DNA from: Rhizomonospora bruguierae
GTDB lineage: Bacteria > Actinomycetota > Actinomycetes > Mycobacteriales > Micromonosporaceae
Length of the DNA stretch: 64,000 nucleotides
Assembly (NCBI RefSeq): GCF_018397995.1
Contig: NZ_BBQH01000079.1
Coordinates: 1-64,000, forward strand
Reading direction: 5' to 3'
The translations under genes and the position numbers were made by a program. The notes beneath the pieces were generated by a model. That model was not told where the DNA came from, did not search any database, and worked only from the letters and a program-made list of their open reading frames with translations. Each line of letters begins with the position of its first letter. The first letter of the stretch is position 1. Shown here piece by piece: positions 51,508-62,028 of this stretch.

Positions 51508-54402
51508 TCAGCGTTCCTCGAGCCCGTACTCGTCCCGGACCGACTGGGCCTCCTCGGCCCGCCCCTGCATCTCCAGCGACTGGGCGAGCAGCCACGCCGC
51601 CTGGGGCAGGGCCTCGGCGTCCCGGGGCAGCCCGGTCAGCGCCCCGCGCAGCACCGGCTCGGCCTGCGCGGGGCGCTCCAGGCGCAGCAGAACCTCCCCG
51701 AGCAGCAACTCGGCGAGCATCGCCTCGGCGAACGCCTCCACCGAACGGAACCGCTGCGGCACCGGCAGGACCCGGGGCAGCGCGTCCTCGACCCGCTCCG
51801 CGCCGATCAGCACCCGCGCCGCCTCGTACCCGAGCATGGCCAGCTCCCACACGGCGCCCGGCTCGGCGGCCTGGTCGGCCGGCAGGGCGGCCGCCGCGGC
51901 ATCGGCCTCGGCCAGCGCGGCCAGCGAGCCCGGCGCGTCCTGCGCCCAGCGCAGCGCGATCGCCGCCCGGCGGCGGGCGCGCAGCACGTCCAACGGCAAC
52001 CCGGCCGCGGCGTACGCCTGCGCCGCGCCGGCGAACCGGCGGGCCGCCTCGGCGTCGCGGTCCTTGCGGTAGAGCAGGTCGCCGGACTCCTCCAGCATCT
52101 GGCCGCGGGTCGGCAGGTTGTCGAAGCCGTTCAGGTTCTCGATCAGCCGGTCGTACCCGGCCAGCGCCGCCTCGTCCTCACCCAGCTCCTGGTAGACGCC
52201 GGCGAGCAGGTACCGGCAGCGGTCGGCGCCCTCCTGCGCGCCGAGCCGGTCCAGGGCCGCGACCGCCTCCTCGCCCGCCTCGGCCGCCTCCAGCGGGCGG
52301 CCGGCCCGCCGGTACGCCTGCGCCAGCTCGAACCGGGTGAACGCCGCGCCCTCGACCAGCCCCTGCTCGGTGCAGGCCGCGACGACCTCGACCAGGTCGT
52401 CCACCGCCTCGGCCGCCCGGCCGGCGGCAAGCAGCGCGCGGGCCCGGCCGGCGCGGGCGTCCAGCTCCAGCCGGCCCCGGGCGGCGGTCACCGCCTCGTC
52501 GTAGATCACGACCGCCTGCCCGGCGTCGGGCGCGGTGGCCGCCGCGAGCAGCGCCGCCGCCACGTGGACGTCGCCGCCGAGCGGGCGTGCGGCCTCGCGC
52601 GCCACGGCGACCGCGGCGGCCAACTCCTCGGGCCGGTCCAGCGCGGCGAGGCAGTGCGCCCGGCGCAGCATCAGGTCCGCGGAGAGGTACGGGTCGTCGG
52701 CGCGGGCCGCCTCGGCGACGGCCCGGTCCAGTTCGGGCAGTGCGTCGGGGGCCCGGCCGGTGGCCAGCAGCGCCATGCCGAGCCGCCCGTACGCGCTGGC
52801 CTGCCGGCCGGCGTCACCGTGCTCGGTCACGTACGCGGCGGCCGCCCGGACCATCGGCAGCCCCTCGTCAGCCCGTTCGGACAGGCACATCGCCAGGCCC
52901 ACCTTGCCCAGGGCGCCGTGCGCCCGCACCTCGTCGCCGGCCGCCCGGTACCCCTCGGCGGCGGCGCGCCACAGCTCCTCGGCGGCCGCCATGGCGTTGC
53001 TCTCCGCCCGCTCGTGGCCGCGCGCGTCCGCCCGGCGGGCCGCCTCGTAGCCGGTCAGCGCCGACTCCGGGTACCGCTCGTCGAGCGCCCGCAGCACCGC
53101 CCAGCCGGCCCGCGACCGGTTGGTCCGGGCGTACTTCTCGGCCAGGTCCAGCAGCTCGAGCGCGGTCGCCCCGGCGGGGATCTCCGGCTCGTCCGCCGGC
53201 TTCTCCGCCGACTCGGCGGGCCCGACCCCCGGCCGCCCGTCGTTCTGCCCGGCGCCGGACGCAGCGGGCCCGGGCCGGCGCCGGGCCACCGCGGAGAGCG
53301 GCAGGTAATCCACCAGCGGCTCGGCGCCGAGCCGCTCGGTGACACGCCGACTCTGGTACTCCGTCCCGTTGCGGGCGTCGAACCGCGCCGCGATCGCCGC
53401 CGCCGCACCGGCCAACTCCTCGGCCAGCGCCTCCACCGGCAGATCCGCCGCCGGGCGGTCCCCGTTCGCGCGCCGGTGCACGGTCAGCCCGCCGTGCCCG
53501 CCCGCCGCCAGCCGGCGCAGCAGCAGCGCGGCCGACGCCCCGAACTCCATCGCCGCGTACGGCGAGGGCGCCCGCTCCAGCCAGTCCAGGTGCCGCTGGA
53601 CGATCTCCAGGCCACGCGCCTCGTTGCCGGTCACCGCGCAGAACCACACGTGCGTGCCGATGTCGGCCAGGTTCGCCAGGTCGCCCCGGATCAGCCGGTA
53701 CGAGCGGCGGTGCGCGTCCCGGGCCTCGTCCCGCCGGCCGGTGCGCAGGTACGGCAGCAGCAGCGTGGCCAGGATCGACTGCGGCTGCTCGGTGCAGGTG
53801 AACCTGCCGGCCAGCACCGGCTCGGCCAGCGCCACCGCCTCCCCGTCCCGGGCCCGGTTGACCAGGTGCCACGCCTTGCTAGTGGGGTCGCAGCCGGCGC
53901 AGTCCGACAGCTCATCGCGGGGCGCGGCGCACCACTTCTCGTACCAGCCGTCCGCGGCGGCCGCGTCACCGATGTGCTCCGCGACCGAGTGCCGGTTCGC
54001 GAACACCGCGTGCATGCTGTGCCCGCCGTCCCGGTACCGCCGCTCCATGTCCTCGAGCACCGCGTACGTGCGCTCCAGCGGCACCTCGGGGAACTTCGTC
54101 AGCGCCGAGACCATCGTCTTGAAGTGCCACAGCAGGTTGTGCGCGTGCCGGCCGTGGTACGGCTGGGGGCGCTGGTCGAACTCGGCCAGGCACCACGAGA
54201 ACGTGGCGAACGACTTGGCCGGCTCACCGCCGTACACGTACGCGTTCGTGCCGAGCATCCGGGCCACGAACGCCAACTCCTCGTGCCGGCCCGCGTCCGC
54301 GTGCCGGATCACCTGCTCCACGAGGGCCGTCTTGCCGGCGCCGTACGGCATCCGGTTGGCCTGTTGGAGCAGGTTCCACAGCTCGTCCTCGGTGTGCGAC
54401 AC
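51508..54402 (-). CDS. Large TPR-repeat protein encoded with an HSP90 homologue
   Basis: 964 residues, almost wholly helical. The N-terminal 330 residues have degenerate repeats with WCLAEFDQRPQPYHGRHAHN and a C-x2-C (DCAGCDP near residue 168). A Pro-rich linker at about 375-405 is followed by about a dozen TPR-like repeats (for example AYGRLGMALLATGRAPDALP and LAGVYQELGEDEAALAGYDR). No catalytic domain is visible, so a scaffold or co-chaperone role is likely. The GTG at 54402 lies 3 bases after the HSP90 stop with GAGGAG upstream, so the two are translated together. Confidence 0.85.
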   Translation of the reverse strand: MSHTEDELWNLLQQANRMPYGAGKTALVEQVIRHADAGRHEELAFVARMLGTNAYVYGGEPAKSFATFSWCLAEFDQRPQPYHGRHAHNLLWHFKTMVSALTKFPEVPLERTYAVLEDMERRYRDGGHSMHAVFANRHSVAEHIGDAAAADGWYEKWCAAPRDELSDCAGCDPTSKAWHLVNRARDGEAVALAEPVLAGRFTCTEQPQSILATLLLPYLRTGRRDEARDAHRRSYRLIRGDLANLADIGTHVWFCAVTGNEARGLEIVQRHLDWLERAPSPYAAMEFGASAALLLRRLAAGGHGGLTVHRRANGDRPAADLPVEALAEELAGAAAAIAARFDARNGTEYQSRRVTERLGAEPLVDYLPLSAVARRRPGPAASGAGQNDGRPGVGPAESAEKPADEPEIPAGATALELLDLAEKYARTNRSRAGWAVLRALDERYPESALTGYEAARRADARGHERAESNAMAAAEELWRAAAEGYRAAGDEVRAHGALGKVGLAMCLSERADEGLPMVRAAAAYVTEHGDAGRQASAYGRLGMALLATGRAPDALPELDRAVAEAARADDPYLSADLMLRRAHCLAALDRPEELAAAVAVAREAARPLGGDVHVAAALLAAATAPDAGQAVVIYDEAVTAARGRLELDARAGRARALLAAGRAAEAVDDLVEVVAACTEQGLVEGAAFTRFELAQAYRRAGRPLEAAEAGEEAVAALDRLGAQEGADRCRYLLAGVYQELGEDEAALAGYDRLIENLNGFDNLPTRGQMLEESGDLLYRKDRDAEAARRFAGAAQAYAAAGLPLDVLRARRRAAIALRWAQDAPGSLAALAEADAAAAALPADQAAEPGAVWELAMLGYEAARVLIGAERVEDALPRVLPVPQRFRSVEAFAEAMLAELLLGEVLLRLERPAQAEPVLRGALTGLPRDAEALPQAAWLLAQSLEMQGRAEEAQSVRDEYGLEER

Positions 54403-54405
54403 GCC

Positions 54406-56208
54406 TCACTCCTCCCCGATCGTCCCGGCCGCCGGCCCGACGGCCCGCTCCAGCAGGCCGAGAAACGAGCTGTTCAACAGCGCCGCGTCCGCCGGCCGGA
54501 TCGGGTGGTAGCCGAGCAGCAGCGCCTGCCCGTACAGGGCCTCCACCGCCAGCCCGGCCATCCGCTCGTCGGTCAGCGTCGTCACCCGGCGGACCAGCGG
54601 GTTGCGGTGGTTGAGCACCAACTGGGGCCGCTCCGGCGGCCCGGACGCGGCGATCGCCTCCAGCACGCCGGCCCACACGTCGTCCACCCGCTCCCGGGTG
54701 GCCCGCAACTCGCCATGGAACGCGGCGGAGCGGCTCACCAGGTACAGCGCCGGCAGGCCCGCCGGGTCGAACGCCCGGATCACCACCTCGCAGCCGAGCC
54801 GGTCCAGGGCGCGCTGGGCGGCGGCGAGGAACGGCCGCAGCGCCAACTCGGTGGCCGGCTCCAGGGCATCGAACCGGGTGGTCAGGTCGGTGGGCTCGAG
54901 CCGCTCGATGAGGCTGCCCCGGTTCAGCCCGGGCAGCCGTTCGATGATCTCGCTGTCGTACGTGTACCCGCCGTTCACCACGGCCAGCCCCTGCGCGGCG
55001 GCGACCGCGGCGAGCTGCCGGAACTCGTCGATCGTCGCGGCGTACCGGACCAGCCCGTGCCGCTCGCGGAACTCGGCCAGCGTCAGCTGCCCGACGTTGG
55101 TCTCCATCGGCCACCACTGCTCGACCAGGCGCAGCATCTCGTCGTCGTGCAGGGCGAGCGCCTTCACCCCGAGGTGGTGGATGTTCATGAACTCGGCCAG
55201 CCGGCGCGGGTCGCTGCCGGCCAGCCGGACCAGCCAGCCGCGCAACTGGTCGCCGAGCGCCTCCCGGGTCGCCTCCAGCAGCCCGTCCTCGTACAGCGCC
55301 TCGCGGCTGGCGGTGGGGCGCAGCTCGGTGGAGTCCACCACGCAGCGGGCGAAGAAGGCCCACTCCGGCAGCAGCCCCTCGGCGCCCTCGGCGAGCAGCA
55401 TCCGCTTCAGGTAGACCCGGTGCCCGGGGCGGGCCGCCGGGTTGACCGGCACGGGCAGCACGAACGCCGCCCCGGTCAGGCCGGCCTCGGGCACGTCCAG
55501 TTCGATCACGTCGAACGGCGCGAGGCCGAGCGCCTCCTGCGCGTACCGGATGAGCCCGGCCCGGCGAGCGGCGGGCGTGGCGCCGGCGGCGGCCGACCAC
55601 GCCGGCGGACCGGCGGTGACCTGCTCCCCGGCGACCAGCACCGGCACCGGCAGCAGCGACCCGTACAACCGGGCCAGTTCGGCCACGGTCGGGCCGGCCA
55701 GCCAGTGCTCCTCGCCGCGCCGGGGAGTCAGCGTGACCGTGGTGCCGACCGCCTCCGCGCCGCTGCGTGTCTCCACCGTGTAGCGGCCGTCGGAGTACCC
55801 GGTCCACCGGACGGTCGGGTGGCCCCGCGCCGTCGTGCTGACCCGGATCTCGTCCGCCACCATGAAGCAGGACAGCAGGCCGATGCCGAACTGCCCGAGG
55901 AACTCGTGCCGGGCGAAGCCGAGTTCGTCCCGCTTGGCGCTGCGGCCGATCGTCGCCAGTAACTCGTGCACCTGCGCCTCGGTCAGCCCGATACCGGTGT
56001 CGCGCACCCGCAGCGTGCCGTCCCCGGTCGCCTCGGGCGGCTCGATCCGCACCACCGCCGGCGCGTCCGGGTCGGCGGACCGCCGCGCGGTGATCGCGTC
56101 GACCGCGTTCTGGAGCAGTTCCCGCACGTACACACGCGGGCTGCCGTACAGATGATGGCTGAGCAGGTCGACCACGCCACGCAGGTCGACCTGGAAGGTC
56201 CGATTCAC
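54406..56208 (-). CDS. Non-canonical HSP90 family chaperone (HtpG-like)
   Basis: 600 residues. The N-terminal GHKL ATPase is intact: YVRELLQNAVDAITARR (Glu and Asn for ATP hydrolysis and Mg2+), RVRDTGIGLTEAQVHELLAT (DxGxG) and HEFLGQFGIGLLSCFMVADE. A middle domain contains YLKRMLLAEGAEGLLPEWAF, FARCVVDSTELRPTASREAL and the catalytic-loop Arg region, as in HSP90. The C-terminal dimerisation part is short and divergent and ends ...GTIGEE. It is clearly HSP90-type but unlike housekeeping HtpG in the last third. The GTG at 56208 gives VNRTFQVDLRGVVDLLSHHL. It forms an operon with the TPR protein. Confidence 0.9.
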   Translation of the reverse strand: MNRTFQVDLRGVVDLLSHHLYGSPRVYVRELLQNAVDAITARRSADPDAPAVVRIEPPEATGDGTLRVRDTGIGLTEAQVHELLATIGRSAKRDELGFARHEFLGQFGIGLLSCFMVADEIRVSTTARGHPTVRWTGYSDGRYTVETRSGAEAVGTTVTLTPRRGEEHWLAGPTVAELARLYGSLLPVPVLVAGEQVTAGPPAWSAAAGATPAARRAGLIRYAQEALGLAPFDVIELDVPEAGLTGAAFVLPVPVNPAARPGHRVYLKRMLLAEGAEGLLPEWAFFARCVVDSTELRPTASREALYEDGLLEATREALGDQLRGWLVRLAGSDPRRLAEFMNIHHLGVKALALHDDEMLRLVEQWWPMETNVGQLTLAEFRERHGLVRYAATIDEFRQLAAVAAAQGLAVVNGGYTYDSEIIERLPGLNRGSLIERLEPTDLTTRFDALEPATELALRPFLAAAQRALDRLGCEVVIRAFDPAGLPALYLVSRSAAFHGELRATRERVDDVWAGVLEAIAASGPPERPQLVLNHRNPLVRRVTTLTDERMAGLAVEALYGQALLLGYHPIRPADAALLNSSFLGLLERAVGPAAGTIGEE

Positions 56209-56438
56209 TCCGCCGCCGTCCCCAGGTCCGTCTACCGGCGTCACGGTACCGGCGGCGGCAAGCGCGCGTCGTCCCCCGGTCGGCCCTCGTCGCGCTCCGT
56301 ACCGTTCCCGTACCCGCGGTTCGTCGTTCCCGGCCGGCTTCTCGACGGTCGCTCGGGCTGGATTCTCGGCGGCCGCTCGGGCGTCCCCACTCGCTGAATG
56401 CCCGCGACACGGGACCGGCCGTACGGCACCATGCCCAC

Positions 56439-57131
56439 GTGACCACGTTGACCGGGCGCGCCCGCCGCCTGTGGACCGCGCTCGCCGGCGCCCCGGTCTC
56501 GTTCCCACCCGCCGGGCGCATCGCCGCGGTGGCGTCGCCGGCATCGCTGCTGTGCCCGCCCGGCTGGGCCGGCGTGGTGGTCATCGACGGCGCCGGCATC
56601 GCCACGGTGCCGTCGCCGGCGTGGCTCGACCCGTTCGCCGCGTTGCCGGCCGACCTCGACGCGGTGCGCGCCGGTCTGCCGGCCGCCGAAGTGCTCGGCC
56701 CAGCCGCCCTGTCCTATCTGGACCGAAGCGACTTCCGCCCGGCGGCCGGCCCGGTCGAGGTCGCGGACGTGGCCGACCTGTCGGCCCTGCTGCAGGCCGC
56801 CGGCCAAGCGGACGCCGGCGAGAGCGGCCTGGCCGACATCCAGTCCCCGGCGTTCGTGCACCGCCACGAGGGGTGCATCGTGGCCGCCTCCGGTTACCGC
56901 CGCTGGCTCGGTACGGCGGCCCACCTGAGCGTCCTGACCGACGCCCGCCACCGAGGGCGGGGCCTGACCCGGGTGGTCGCCTCCGCCGCCGTCGCCCACG
57001 CGCTCGACCGCGGCCTGCTGCCCCAGTGGCGCGCCCGCCCGGCCGCCTCCCAGCGGGTCGCCGCCGCGCTCGGTTTCCGCCGGCTCGGCGGCCAGGTGAG
57101 CCTCGCGCTGCCCGCCGCCCCCGGCCCCTGA
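56439..57131 (+). CDS. GNAT-family acetyltransferase
   Basis: 230 residues. The C-terminal half has the acetyl-CoA-binding motif DARHRGRGLTRVVASAAVAH and a following Asn-free GLLPQWRARPAASQRVAAAL, typical of a GNAT fold ending in GFRRLGGQVSLAL. The N-terminal half is a divergent, possibly degenerate GNAT-like part. The substrate is unknown. The GTG at 56439 has no ribosome site, so a leaderless message is likely. It is divergent from the HSP90 operon. Confidence 0.75.
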   Translation: MTTLTGRARRLWTALAGAPVSFPPAGRIAAVASPASLLCPPGWAGVVVIDGAGIATVPSPAWLDPFAALPADLDAVRAGLPAAEVLGPAALSYLDRSDFRPAAGPVEVADVADLSALLQAAGQADAGESGLADIQSPAFVHRHEGCIVAASGYRRWLGTAAHLSVLTDARHRGRGLTRVVASAAVAHALDRGLLPQWRARPAASQRVAAALGFRRLGGQVSLALPAAPGP

Positions 57132-57181
57132 GCCGCCGCGGGTCGGGGAACCCGCCCGGGATGCCGCGACTCGGTACCGGC

Positions 57182-58412
57182 ATGACGACCCGACGCGCCC
57201 TGCTCGCCGCGACCGGGGCCGCCGTGCTCGGCGCGGCGGCCGCCGGCTGCGCACGCTCCCGGCCGACCCCGACGCCACCGTCCACACCCGACCCGAACGG
57301 TGCCCGCCTGCTCGCGGAGGTCGCCGGCGGCCTCGCCGTCGTGGACGCCGCCGGGCGCACCGTGGTGCCGCCCGCACCCGGCACCCTCAACCCCGACCGG
57401 ACGCGCCTCGTCACCAGCCGCGACGGCGCGTTGACCGTCTACGACACCCGTACCGGCCAGGCTTTCCCCGCCGGCTCACCGGCGGGACTCACCCCGCATC
57501 CTCTCCACCGACGGCTCGCTCGTCGGCCTCGCCACCGGCGAAATCCCCCGGGAACACACCCGGATCGTCGTCCACCCCACCCGTTCCGCACCGACCAAAT
57601 TGGACTTGCCGGGCAACCTGGAGCCGGAGGCGTTCTCGCCGGACGGCGGCTTCGTCTACGTCCTGGACCACCTGCCACCCGCCGCGCCCGACCGCTACCG
57701 GGTGCGCCAGCTCGAAGTCGCCACCGGCCGGCTGCTGCCGCTCAACACGCGCCTCAAGACGCCGGTACCCGCCGGCGCCGAGGAGGAGATGCGCGGCGAG
57801 GGCCGCCAGGCCGTGTACGACGCCGGCCGGCAACTGCTGTTCACCCTGTACACGCACCAGCCCGACCACGTGCACACCCGGGACCTGATCCACGGCGCCC
57901 GGGCGGACGCCCCGCACGTGCACGCGTTCGTCCACACGCTCGACCTCACGGTCGGGTGGGCGTACTGCGTCGACCTGCCCGCACCGTTCGGTGAGAAGTC
58001 CCCGACCGGCCACGCCATCGCCCTCGCCCCAGACGCCGGCGCGCTCGCGGTGGTCGACGCCACGACCGGCACCCTCGCCACCATCGACCCCGGGTCGCTG
58101 GAGGTGACGGCGACGACCCGCTTCGCCACACCCCCGCCGTCGGACGCGCCGGCCGCGCTGGCTTACGGGCGGCCCTCGGAACTGGCCGTCGCGCGGGACG
58201 CGAAGGTCGTGGTCCTCGACCCGGGTACCGGAGCACCGGTGGCCACCTGGACGGCACCGGCACCCGTGCGCGGCATGTCCATCGTGGACGGCACGGCGTT
58301 CCTCGGCGGCGACGGCGCGGTCACGACCCACCACCTGGCCACCGGAGCCCAGCTCACCCGGATCGAGATCCCGAGCCTCACCCGCCTGATCCACGTCCTC
58401 CCGCCGCGCTGA
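57182..58412 (+). pseudogene. Beta-propeller lipoprotein gene with a single frameshift
   Basis: The first frame starts at ATG 57182 with a twin-Arg lipoprotein signal (MTTRRALLAATGAAVLGAAA, then AGC lipobox) and propeller-like repeats (LVTSRDGALTVYDTRTGQAF). After PAGSPAGLTP it turns into Arg/His-rich nonsense. The other frame picks up exactly there as RILSTDGSLVGLATGEIPRE and continues through EAFSPDGGFVYVLDHLPPA to the stop at 58412. Removing one C from the CCCC run at 57492-57495 restores a continuous protein of about 409 residues. It is either a real mutation or a sequence error. The function is unknown; likely a YncE/WD40-type extracellular propeller. Confidence 0.82.
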
Positions 58413-58443
58413 GCGCCGCCCGTCGCATCCGGCCCGGCTCGCA

Positions 58444-59352
58444 CTACCCGGGGAAGCTGCCCGGCTCCGCGCCCCGGACGATCGGGACGCCGACCAGGTT
58501 GCCGTACTCGGTCCACGATCCGTCGTAGTTGCGCACGCGCGGGTACCCGAGCAGGTGGTGCAGTACGAACCAGGTGTGCGACGAGCGCTCCCCGATGCGG
58601 CAGTACGTGATGACGTCGTCCGTGACGGCGAGCCCCAGCTCGTCGGCGTAGGTGGCGCGCAGCGCCTCGGCCGACTTGAACGAACCGTCCGGCTCCACCG
58701 CCTGCTTCCACGGCTTGTTCACCGCGCCGGGAATGTGCCCGCCGCGCAGCGCGCCCTCCTGCGGGTACTCGGCCATGTGCAGCAGTTCGCCGGTGTACTC
58801 GGCGGGCGAGCGCACGTCGACCATGGTGCGGCCGTCGCGGGCGTGGGCGAGCACCTCGTCCCGGAAGGCGCGGATGGCGCCGTCGTCGCGGGGCACGATC
58901 GGGTACACGGACCGGGGGCGGAAGACCTTGTCCCGGGTGAGCGGGCGACCCTCGGCGACCCAGCGGGTCCGGCCGCCGTCGAGCAGGCGCACGTCCGCGT
59001 GGCCGAACAGGGTGAACACCCACAGCGCGTACGCGGCCCACCAGTTGTTGTTGTCGCCGTAGAAGACGACCGTGTCCTCGCGCCCGATGCCCTTGCCGGA
59101 GCAGAGCGCGGCGAACGCCTCCGGGTTCAGGTAGTCGCGCCGGGTGCGGTCGTTCAGTTCGGTGTGCCAGTCCACCTTGACCGCGCCCTCGATGTGGCCG
59201 GTCTCATACAGCAGGACGTCCTCGTCGGCCTCCACGACGACCAGCCCCTCGGGCGGGTCGGCGAGCCGTTCCGCCAGCCACGCCGGGGTGACCAGCCGTT
59301 CCGGATGCGCGTACTGCCGCAGCTCCGGCGCAGGATCCGCCGCTACCGCCAT
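58444..59352 (-). CDS. Thiosulfate/3-mercaptopyruvate sulfurtransferase (two-domain rhodanese)
   Basis: 302 residues with two rhodanese domains. The first, about 20-140, includes [20 protein letters not shown] and an inactive loop ([14 protein letters not shown]). The second, 160-295, has the catalytic Cys in [14 protein letters not shown] (CRxGxR), [13 protein letters not shown] and [12 protein letters not shown]. It transfers sulfane sulfur from thiosulfate or mercaptopyruvate. It resembles mycobacterial CysA2/SseA. The ATG at 59352 starts the conserved region. The nearby sufE gene makes a role in sulfur supply plausible. Confidence 0.94.
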   Translation of the reverse strand: MAVAADPAPELRQYAHPERLVTPAWLAERLADPPEGLVVVEADEDVLLYETGHIEGAVKVDWHTELNDRTRRDYLNPEAFAALCSGKGIGREDTVVFYGDNNNWWAAYALWVFTLFGHADVRLLDGGRTRWVAEGRPLTRDKVFRPRSVYPIVPRDDGAIRAFRDEVLAHARDGRTMVDVRSPAEYTGELLHMAEYPQEGALRGGHIPGAVNKPWKQAVEPDGSFKSAEALRATYADELGLAVTDDVITYCRIGERSSHTWFVLHHLLGYPRVRNYDGSWTEYGNLVGVPIVRGAEPGSFPG

Positions 59353-59404
59353 GGGGGTAACGCTAGTGCCCCGGGGCGGCGAATCAGCCACACCCCGGCG
59401 GGAC

Positions 59405-60199
59405 CTACTCGATCGGGGCGAGGGTCGGCCGCTTCGGCTGGCGGTTGTCGCCGGACGACCGGCCGGTGAGCCGCCGCTTGACCCACGGCGCCAGGTGCTG
59501 GCCGGCCCAGCGTAGGTCGGCGCCGCGGGCGGCCAGCCAGGAGGCCGGGTCGGGCAGCGGCGGCACGGCCAGCCACTCCGGGTCGGCCGGCATGCCGAGC
59601 GCGGTCAGCACGTGCGCGGCGACCCGGCGGTGACCGGCGGTGGACAGGTGCAGCCGGTCCTCGCCCCACATGCGCGGGTTGCGGAACTCGTCGTCCTGCC
59701 AGAGGTCGATGAGCGTGGCGCCGTGCCGCTCGGCGGTCTCGCCGACGGCGCGGTTCAGCACGTCGACCCGGGGCGCGACGAAGCGCTGCCCCGGCAGGCG
59801 CGCCATCACGTCGGCGAACCGGAACAGGATCACGTCGGCGCCGCCGGCCCGCAGCCCGCCGACCACCTCGTCGAAGCGGGCCACCAGCGTCAGCGGGTCG
59901 CACCTGCGGCGCAGCACGTCGTTGCCGCCGGCGGCGAAGCTGATCAGGCCGGGGTCGAGCGCCAGCGCCGCGGGCACCTGCTCGGCGACGATGTTGTCGA
60001 ACAGCCGGCCGCGGATCGCCAGGTTGGCGTACCCGAAGCCGGTGGCGGGGGGCGCCTCGGCGGCCAGCCGCCGGGCGACCAGGTCCGCCCAGCCCCGGTA
60101 GGTGCCGTCCTGGTACTCGTCGACCATCCCCTCGGTGAAGCTGTCACCGATCGCCACGTAGCTGCGCCACCGCACCGCGAACTCCCCATGTGCCTGCAT
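59405..60199 (-). CDS. SGNH/GDSL hydrolase
   Basis: 264 residues without a signal peptide. Block I is [15 protein letters not shown] (catalytic Ser), block II the Gly in [12 protein letters not shown], block [15 protein letters not shown] (Asn), and block [15 protein letters not shown] (Asp-x-x-His). All four catalytic or oxyanion residues are present, so it is an active esterase or lipase-type enzyme of unknown substrate. The ATG at 60199 begins [14 protein letters not shown]. It lies divergent from proS. Confidence 0.9.
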   Translation of the reverse strand: MQAHGEFAVRWRSYVAIGDSFTEGMVDEYQDGTYRGWADLVARRLAAEAPPATGFGYANLAIRGRLFDNIVAEQVPAALALDPGLISFAAGGNDVLRRRCDPLTLVARFDEVVGGLRAGGADVILFRFADVMARLPGQRFVAPRVDVLNRAVGETAERHGATLIDLWQDDEFRNPRMWGEDRLHLSTAGHRRVAAHVLTALGMPADPEWLAVPPLPDPASWLAARGADLRWAGQHLAPWVKRRLTGRSSGDNRQPKRPTLAPIE

Positions 60200-60278
60200 C
60201 CTGAAGGCATCCTGGCACCCCTCGGACACGCGGCGAAACCGGGCTGCCACGGCGACCGGCGTTTCGTACGCTTCGCCC

Positions 60279-62018
60279 ATGCTGTTGCGGATGTCCACGC
60301 TGCTCCTGCGGACCCTGCGCGAGGACCCGGCGGACGCGGAGGTGCCGAGCCACCGGCTGCTGGTCCGGGCCGGGTACATCCGCCGCGCCGCGCCGGGCGG
60401 GTACACGTGGCTGCCGCTCGGCACGCTGGTCCTGGACCGGGTGGCGGAGATCGTCCGCGCGGAGCTGGCCGCCATCGGGGACCAGGAGGTGCGCTTCCCG
60501 GCGCTGCTGCCCCGCGAGCCGTACGAGGCCAGCGGCCGGTGGACGGAGTACGGGGCGGACATCTTCCGGCTCCGGGACCGGCGCGGCGCCGAGTACCTGC
60601 TCGCACCCACCCACGAGGAGATGTTCACGCTGCTGGTCAAGGACCTGTTCGGCTCGTACCGGGACTTCCCGGTCGCGCTGTTCCAGATCCAGACCAAGTT
60701 CCGGGACGAGGCCCGCCCGCGCGCCGGCCTGCTGCGCGGCCGCGAGTTCCTGATGAAGGATGCGTACTCGTTCGACCTGGACGCGGCCGGGCTCCGGGCC
60801 GCCTACGACCGGCACCGCGGCGCGTACCGGCGGATCTTCGACCGGCTGGGGCTGCGGTACACGGCGGTGGCCGCGACGTCCGGCGCGATGGGCGACTCCG
60901 CGTCGGAGGAGTTCCTGGCCGAGGCGGCGGCCGGCGAGGACACCTTCGTCGGCTGCTCGGGCTGCGACTACGCCGCCAACACCGAGGCCGTGGTGACGCC
61001 CGCCCCGCCGGCGGGCGACCCCGCCGCGCGCCCGCCCGCCGAGGCGCACGACACGCCGGAGACGCCGACGATCGGGACGCTGGTCGCGCTGGCGAACGAG
61101 CGGGGCCTGGGCGGCCGGGCCGACTGGACCGCCGCGGACACCCTCAAGAACGTGGTGCTGACCGTCGCCCGGCCCGGGGCGGAGACGCCGGAACTGCTGG
61201 TCGTCGGGGTCCCCGGCGACCGGGAGGTGGACCTCAAGCGGGTCGAGGCGGCGCTCGCCCCGGCCGCCGTGGCGATGTTCGACGACTTCGTGGCCCGCCC
61301 CGACCTGGTACGCGGGTACATCGGCCCGCAGATCCTGGCCAAGCTGGACATCCGCTACCTGGTCGACCCCCGGGTGGTTCCCGGTACCGCCTGGCTGACC
61401 GGCGCGAACGAGCCGGGCCGGCACGCGGTGAACGTGGTCTGCGGCCGGGACTTCGTGCCGGACGGCACGATCGAGGCCGCCGAGGTGCGGGCCGGCGACC
61501 CCTGCCCGGCCTGCGGCACCGGCGAGCTGACCATCCGCCGGGGCATCGAGATCGGCCACATCTTCCAGCTCGGCAGCCGGTACACCGACGTGTTCGACCT
61601 GTCCGCGCTCGGACCGGAGGGGCAGGCCATCCGCGTCCTGATGGGCTGCTACGGCATCGGCGTGTCCCGGGCGGTCGCCGCGGTGGCCGAGCAGCACCAC
61701 GACGAGCGCGGCCTGGCCTGGCCCGCCGAGGTGGCGCCGTGCGATGTGCATGTGGTCCCGGCCGGCAAGGGGGAGCAGGTCACCGCCGCCGCGGGGCTGG
61801 CCGAGCGGCTGGCGGCCCGCGGGCTGCGGGTGCTGCTCGACGACCGTCCCGGGGTGTCCGCGGGCGTGAAGTTCACCGACGCCGAGCTGATCGGCGTCCC
61901 GCGCGCCGTGGTGGTCGGGCGCCGCTTCGCCGAGGGGTACGTGGAACTGCGCGAGCGGGCCACCGGTGAGCGCGTGGACGTGCGGGTGGAGGAGGTCGTG
62001 GAGCGGCTGGCTGGGTAG
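60279..62018 (+). CDS. proS: Prolyl-tRNA synthetase, bacterial type
   Basis: 579 residues, class II aminoacyl-tRNA synthetase: [19 protein letters not shown], motif 2 [22 protein letters not shown] and motif 3 [20 protein letters not shown]. An editing INS domain lies in the middle ([17 protein letters not shown] through [17 protein letters not shown]), which is degenerate compared with E. coli. A CxxC-type pair ([12 protein letters not shown]) and an anticodon domain at the end are also present. The ATG at 60279 is used; ATG 60291 is in frame. It is the first of three plus-strand genes. A stand-alone YbaK-type editing protein ends the window. Confidence 0.96.
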   Translation: MLLRMSTLLLRTLREDPADAEVPSHRLLVRAGYIRRAAPGGYTWLPLGTLVLDRVAEIVRAELAAIGDQEVRFPALLPREPYEASGRWTEYGADIFRLRDRRGAEYLLAPTHEEMFTLLVKDLFGSYRDFPVALFQIQTKFRDEARPRAGLLRGREFLMKDAYSFDLDAAGLRAAYDRHRGAYRRIFDRLGLRYTAVAATSGAMGDSASEEFLAEAAAGEDTFVGCSGCDYAANTEAVVTPAPPAGDPAARPPAEAHDTPETPTIGTLVALANERGLGGRADWTAADTLKNVVLTVARPGAETPELLVVGVPGDREVDLKRVEAALAPAAVAMFDDFVARPDLVRGYIGPQILAKLDIRYLVDPRVVPGTAWLTGANEPGRHAVNVVCGRDFVPDGTIEAAEVRAGDPCPACGTGELTIRRGIEIGHIFQLGSRYTDVFDLSALGPEGQAIRVLMGCYGIGVSRAVAAVAEQHHDERGLAWPAEVAPCDVHVVPAGKGEQVTAAAGLAERLAARGLRVLLDDRPGVSAGVKFTDAELIGVPRAVVVGRRFAEGYVELRERATGERVDVRVEEVVERLAG

Positions 62019-62028
62019 CCTCGGTGGC

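Noticed and set aside
52564-55962. A 1132-codon plus-strand frame opposite the HSP90 and TPR genes
   Set aside because: It is the antisense shadow of two well-conserved genes, with a composition rich in Arg, Gln, Val and Gly and no domain structure.
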